This document shows, one piece after another, positions 6,367 to 8,440 of a stretch of DNA of 8,440 bases. The stretch lies in assembly GCA_002329525.1 (NCBI GenBank), contig DCTI01000093.1:8299-16738 (forward strand), read 5' to 3'. The DNA is from Negativicutes bacterium UBA1444 (GTDB lineage: Bacteria > Bacillota > Negativicutes > UBA1444). The translations under genes were made by a program, and so were the position numbers. Below the pieces are notes generated by a model. It saw nothing but the letters and a program-made list of their open reading frames with translations. It ran no database searches and was not told where the DNA came from. Each line of letters starts with the position of its first letter. Positions within the stretch are counted from its first letter, which is position 1.

Positions 6367-6448
6367 AAACCAAGGCCGGTGAACATCAATTCAGTAGGAG
6401 ATGTAAATAGTCTGGCAGCTCAATATGCAATATGAAGGAGGATAAAAT

Positions 6449-7849
6449 ATGAACAAACTGACAAAAGGACTCTTGGTTGTTCTGATTGGCCTGGCGATCT
6501 GGTTCATTCCGACACCTGCCGGTCTGAAGCCGCAGGCATGGCACCTCTTTGCCATTTTTGTCGCAACCATCTTCGGCTTTATTCTTCAACCGATACCCAT
6601 CGGCGCAGTTGCTTTTATCAGCGTCGCCATCACAGGATTTTTACAGGTTGTTAAACCAGCCGATGTTCTGAGCGGCTTCGGCAATACGACCATTTGGCTG
6701 ATCGTTTCGGCTTTTCTGTTTGCCAAAGGATTTATCAAAACCGGCTTGGGGCGGCGCATCGCTTACAAAATTATGGGAGCGATCGGCGATAGCTCCCTGA
6801 AATTAGGCTATGCCATGGTGCTGAGCGACTTGGTCGTGGCGCCGGCGACGCCGTCGAATACTGCCCGGGCCGGCGGGATTCTGTTCCCGATCGTCCGGAG
6901 CCTCTGTTCGGCGTTTAACTCCGAACCGGGAGCCACTTCCCGCAAGATCGGTTCGTATCTGATGACTACCACGTTTCAGGGCAACGTCATCACTTCCGGC
7001 ATGTTTATTACATCCATGGCGCCGAATTCGCTGATTGTCGCGATGGCTGCCCAGACGGCAGGGGTCACGATCAGCTGGGGCACCTGGGCGCTGGCGGCGT
7101 TTTTACCCGGGATGCTTTCCATTCTGGTAGTGCCCTATATTATCTATAAGATTTACGCGCCGGAAATTACCCATACTCCTGAAGCCAAAACGATGGCTCA
7201 AGCGGAACTGGTAAAAATGGGCCCCATGTCCAGAGGGGAAAAGATTGTCGCGTTTGTATTCGTTCTGGCGCTGATTCTGTGGGCTACCGCGTCGTTTACC
7301 AAACTGGATGCGACCATGGTGGCCATGATTTGTTGCGGCATTATGCTGATCGGCCAGGCCATTACCTGGAACGATGTGATCGAAGAAAAAGGGGCTTGGG
7401 ATACGCTGATCTGGATGGGCGCCCTGATGAGCCTGGCCGGCGCTCTCAATAAACAGGGAATGATCGCCTGGTTCGCCAAGCTGGTGGCTGGCGCGCTCAC
7501 CGGCGTTTCCTGGTGGGTGGCACTAGGGGTTCTGATGCTGGCGTACTTGTATTCCCACTACGCTTTTGCCAGCATATCCGCTCATGTTACCGCCATGTAC
7601 GCGGCCTTTCTGGCCGTGGCCGTCGCCGCCGGCGCGCCGCCGTTTTTGGCCGCAATGAGCCTTGGCGTGCTTTCGGGGGTCATGTGCGGCCTGACCCACT
7701 ACGCGACCGGCCCGGCGCCCATTTACTTCGGGGCGGGCTTTGTGCCGCAGGGCACTTGGTGGAAGATCGGGTTTGTTTTATCTGTCGTGAATTCGCTGCT
7801 TTTTATCGGGGTAGGCGGTATTTGGTGGAAAGTGCTCGGACTGTGGTAA
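6449..7849 (+). CDS. DASS-family di/tricarboxylate transporter (CitT-like)
   Basis: A 466-residue polytopic inner-membrane carrier of the divalent anion:Na+ symporter (DASS/SLC13) family, with hydrophobic segments along its full length. The first family SNT motif is at residues 136-138 in APATPSNTARAGGILFPI. The second repeat half carries SHYAFASISAHVTAMYAAF (369-387) and GLTHYATGPAPIYFGAGFV (414-432), segments characteristic of the CitT/TtdT-like bacterial branch. E. coli CitT exchanges citrate for succinate and is of similar length (about 487 residues). The start is well supported by AAGGAGG 7 nt upstream. The gene leads an operon with citD (43-base gap) and citE, so citrate is the best-guess substrate. 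C4-dicarboxylates, tartrate or 2-oxoglutarate cannot be excluded from sequence. It stands in place of the unrelated CitS-type carrier of the Klebsiella locus. Confidence 0.92.
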   Translation: MNKLTKGLLVVLIGLAIWFIPTPAGLKPQAWHLFAIFVATIFGFILQPIPIGAVAFISVAITGFLQVVKPADVLSGFGNTTIWLIVSAFLFAKGFIKTGLGRRIAYKIMGAIGDSSLKLGYAMVLSDLVVAPATPSNTARAGGILFPIVRSLCSAFNSEPGATSRKIGSYLMTTTFQGNVITSGMFITSMAPNSLIVAMAAQTAGVTISWGTWALAAFLPGMLSILVVPYIIYKIYAPEITHTPEAKTMAQAELVKMGPMSRGEKIVAFVFVLALILWATASFTKLDATMVAMICCGIMLIGQAITWNDVIEEKGAWDTLIWMGALMSLAGALNKQGMIAWFAKLVAGALTGVSWWVALGVLMLAYLYSHYAFASISAHVTAMYAAFLAVAVAAGAPPFLAAMSLGVLSGVMCGLTHYATGPAPIYFGAGFVPQGTWWKIGFVLSVVNSLLFIGVGGIWWKVLGLW

Positions 7850-7892
7850 GCGACAGATCATAGAGAGCAAGGAAGAACTGGAGGGAGACAGT

Positions 7893-8189
7893 ATGGCGAA
7901 TTTGTTGAAAGCGGCGCAGGCCGGCACGCTCGAATCCGGCGACATCATGGTGACGTTGCTGCCGGCGGAATCGGGTGCCGGAGTTGCGGTGGAACTGGAA
8001 AGCATCGTCCTGTTACAGTATGGGTCGGCTATTCGCCGAACCGCTAATGAGGTGCTGGCAACGGCCGGGATTGCGGACGCAACGCTCCGGCTGGTCGACC
8101 GGGGGGCGCTGGACTGCACGATCCGCGCCCGCCTGAAAACGGCAATAGCCCGGGCCGGCGCTGGCGAAGGAGGCGAAACCAATGCTTGA
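7893..8189 (+). CDS. citD: Citrate lyase acyl carrier protein (gamma subunit)
   Basis: A 98-residue cytoplasmic carrier subunit of citrate lyase. The attachment motif AGTLESGDIMV (residues 10-20) contains Ser15, equivalent to the serine (Ser14 in Klebsiella) that carries the phosphoribosyl-dephospho-CoA group. The rest matches the family: VELESIVLLQYGSAIRRT, then DRGALDCTIRARLKTAI. The arm attached by CitXG shuttles acetyl and citryl groups between CitF (acetyl exchange) and CitE (cleavage). The length is normal for CitD. GGAGGGAG at 7880-7887 precedes the ATG. Its end overlaps citE by 8 bases, so the two are translationally coupled. No citC (ligase) lies before it, unlike the common citCDEF order. 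Confidence 0.96.
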   Translation: MANLLKAAQAGTLESGDIMVTLLPAESGAGVAVELESIVLLQYGSAIRRTANEVLATAGIADATLRLVDRGALDCTIRARLKTAIARAGAGEGGETNA

Positions 8190-8440
8190 ATTCATACGGT
8201 CATTCCTGTTTGTTCCCGGCAATAATCCGTCCATGGTCCAAAATGCGGCGGTGTTTGGCAGCGATGTCGTGATTTTGGACCTGGAGGATGCGGTATCGCC
8301 GAAGGAAAAGGATGCGGCCCGCTTTCTGGTGACGGAAGCCTTGCACACGGTGGATTATCGTAAATGCGGGATTGTCGTGCGGATCAACCCCCTGGAGTAT
8401 AACGGCGCGGCGGACATTGCGGCGGTCGTTCCCGCCGTTC
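8182..8440 (+). CDS. citE: Citrate lyase beta subunit, citryl-ACP lyase (partial, N-terminal part)
   Basis: The first 86 residues of CitE; the rest is past the right edge. The HpcH/HpaI/CitE aldolase-like TIM-barrel start is clear: RSFLFVPGNNPSMVQNA (6-22), then DVVILDLEDAVSPKEKDAAR (28-47), with the conserved acidic LEDAV loop that contributes to Mg2+ and substrate binding, and VVRINPLEY (65-73) with its conserved arginine. The enzyme splits citryl-ACP into oxaloacetate and acetyl-ACP. The ATG at 8182 is preceded by AAGGAGG at 8167-8173 (8-nt spacing), inside the citD gene. citF would be expected next, outside the window. Confidence 0.96.
   Translation, partial: MLEFIRSFLFVPGNNPSMVQNAAVFGSDVVILDLEDAVSPKEKDAARFLVTEALHTVDYRKCGIVVRINPLEYNGAADIAAVVPAV

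Larger units (their letters stand above)
6104..6448 (+). other. Intergenic region and long leader upstream of the transporter gene
   Basis: A stretch of 345 bases with no established gene. It contains the terminator of the upstream operon, an AT-rich block with an inverted repeat, a candidate promoter, and then a leader from about 6267 to 6448. The leader carries a possible 28-30-codon open frame (6274 or 6280 to 6366) and ends in a strong AAGGAGG at 6435-6441, 7 nt before the transporter ATG. No known riboswitch motif was recognised. Confidence 0.6.

Noticed and set aside
6147..6389. 80-residue minus-strand open frame in the transporter leader region
   Set aside because: There is no ribosome site and no family resemblance, and it runs across the likely promoter and the terminator of the plus-strand operons.
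1..8440. CRISPR arrays, tRNA or rRNA genes, insertion sequences
   Set aside because: I saw no regularly spaced repeats, no tRNA or rRNA hallmarks, and no transposase genes or terminal inverted repeats.

Overview
The window reads as a bacterial chromosome segment of fairly high GC with strong AGGAGG-type ribosome binding sites, some GTG and TTG starts, and tight gene overlaps. Gene content (citrate lyase genes, a fused CitX-CitG protein, a CitA/DcuS-type two-component system, an iron-sulfur flavoprotein-like reductase) fits an anaerobic, organic-acid-fermenting Firmicute, perhaps a Negativicute such as a Sporomusaceae member. That placement is an inference from gene content and style only.

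Left block, minus strand (1-1279): a two-gene ABC export operon of the MacB/LolD/FtsX type. The ATPase comes first, and its stop overlaps the start of an FtsX/MacB-like permease that runs off the left edge. Between 1280 and 1625 lies a non-coding divergent region. It holds a leftward terminator-like hairpin inside the probable ABC leader, a near-perfect 13-bp direct repeat, and the promoter of the next, rightward gene.

Centre, plus strand: a stand-alone flavodoxin-fold oxidoreductase with an Isf-like four-cysteine motif (1626-2171). It is followed by a probable operon (2358-6103) of citXG (prosthetic-group biosynthesis and transfer for citrate lyase), a CitA/DcuS-family membrane histidine kinase, and a CitB/DcuR-family response regulator that starts with TTG and overlaps the kinase stop. 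A likely terminator follows at 6129-6164.

Right block, plus strand (about 6196-8440): a regulatory region with an inverted repeat, a candidate sigma-70 promoter and a leader of about 180 nt, then a DASS-family anion transporter, citD (citrate lyase acyl carrier protein) and the beginning of citE (citryl-CoA lyase beta subunit), which runs off the right edge.

Taken together, the right two thirds is a citrate (or related di/tricarboxylate) fermentation locus. The kinase-regulator pair would sense the external acid and activate the transporter-citDE operon. The transporter would import citrate, probably in exchange for a product. Citrate lyase would cleave it to acetate and oxaloacetate, and CitXG would make and attach the phosphoribosyl-dephospho-CoA group that CitD needs. 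The kinase sensor pocket, however, looks more DcuS-like than CitA-like at one position, so the signal may be a C4-dicarboxylate. I see no clearly new system; the most interesting material is in the two non-coding leaders and in the sensor pocket.
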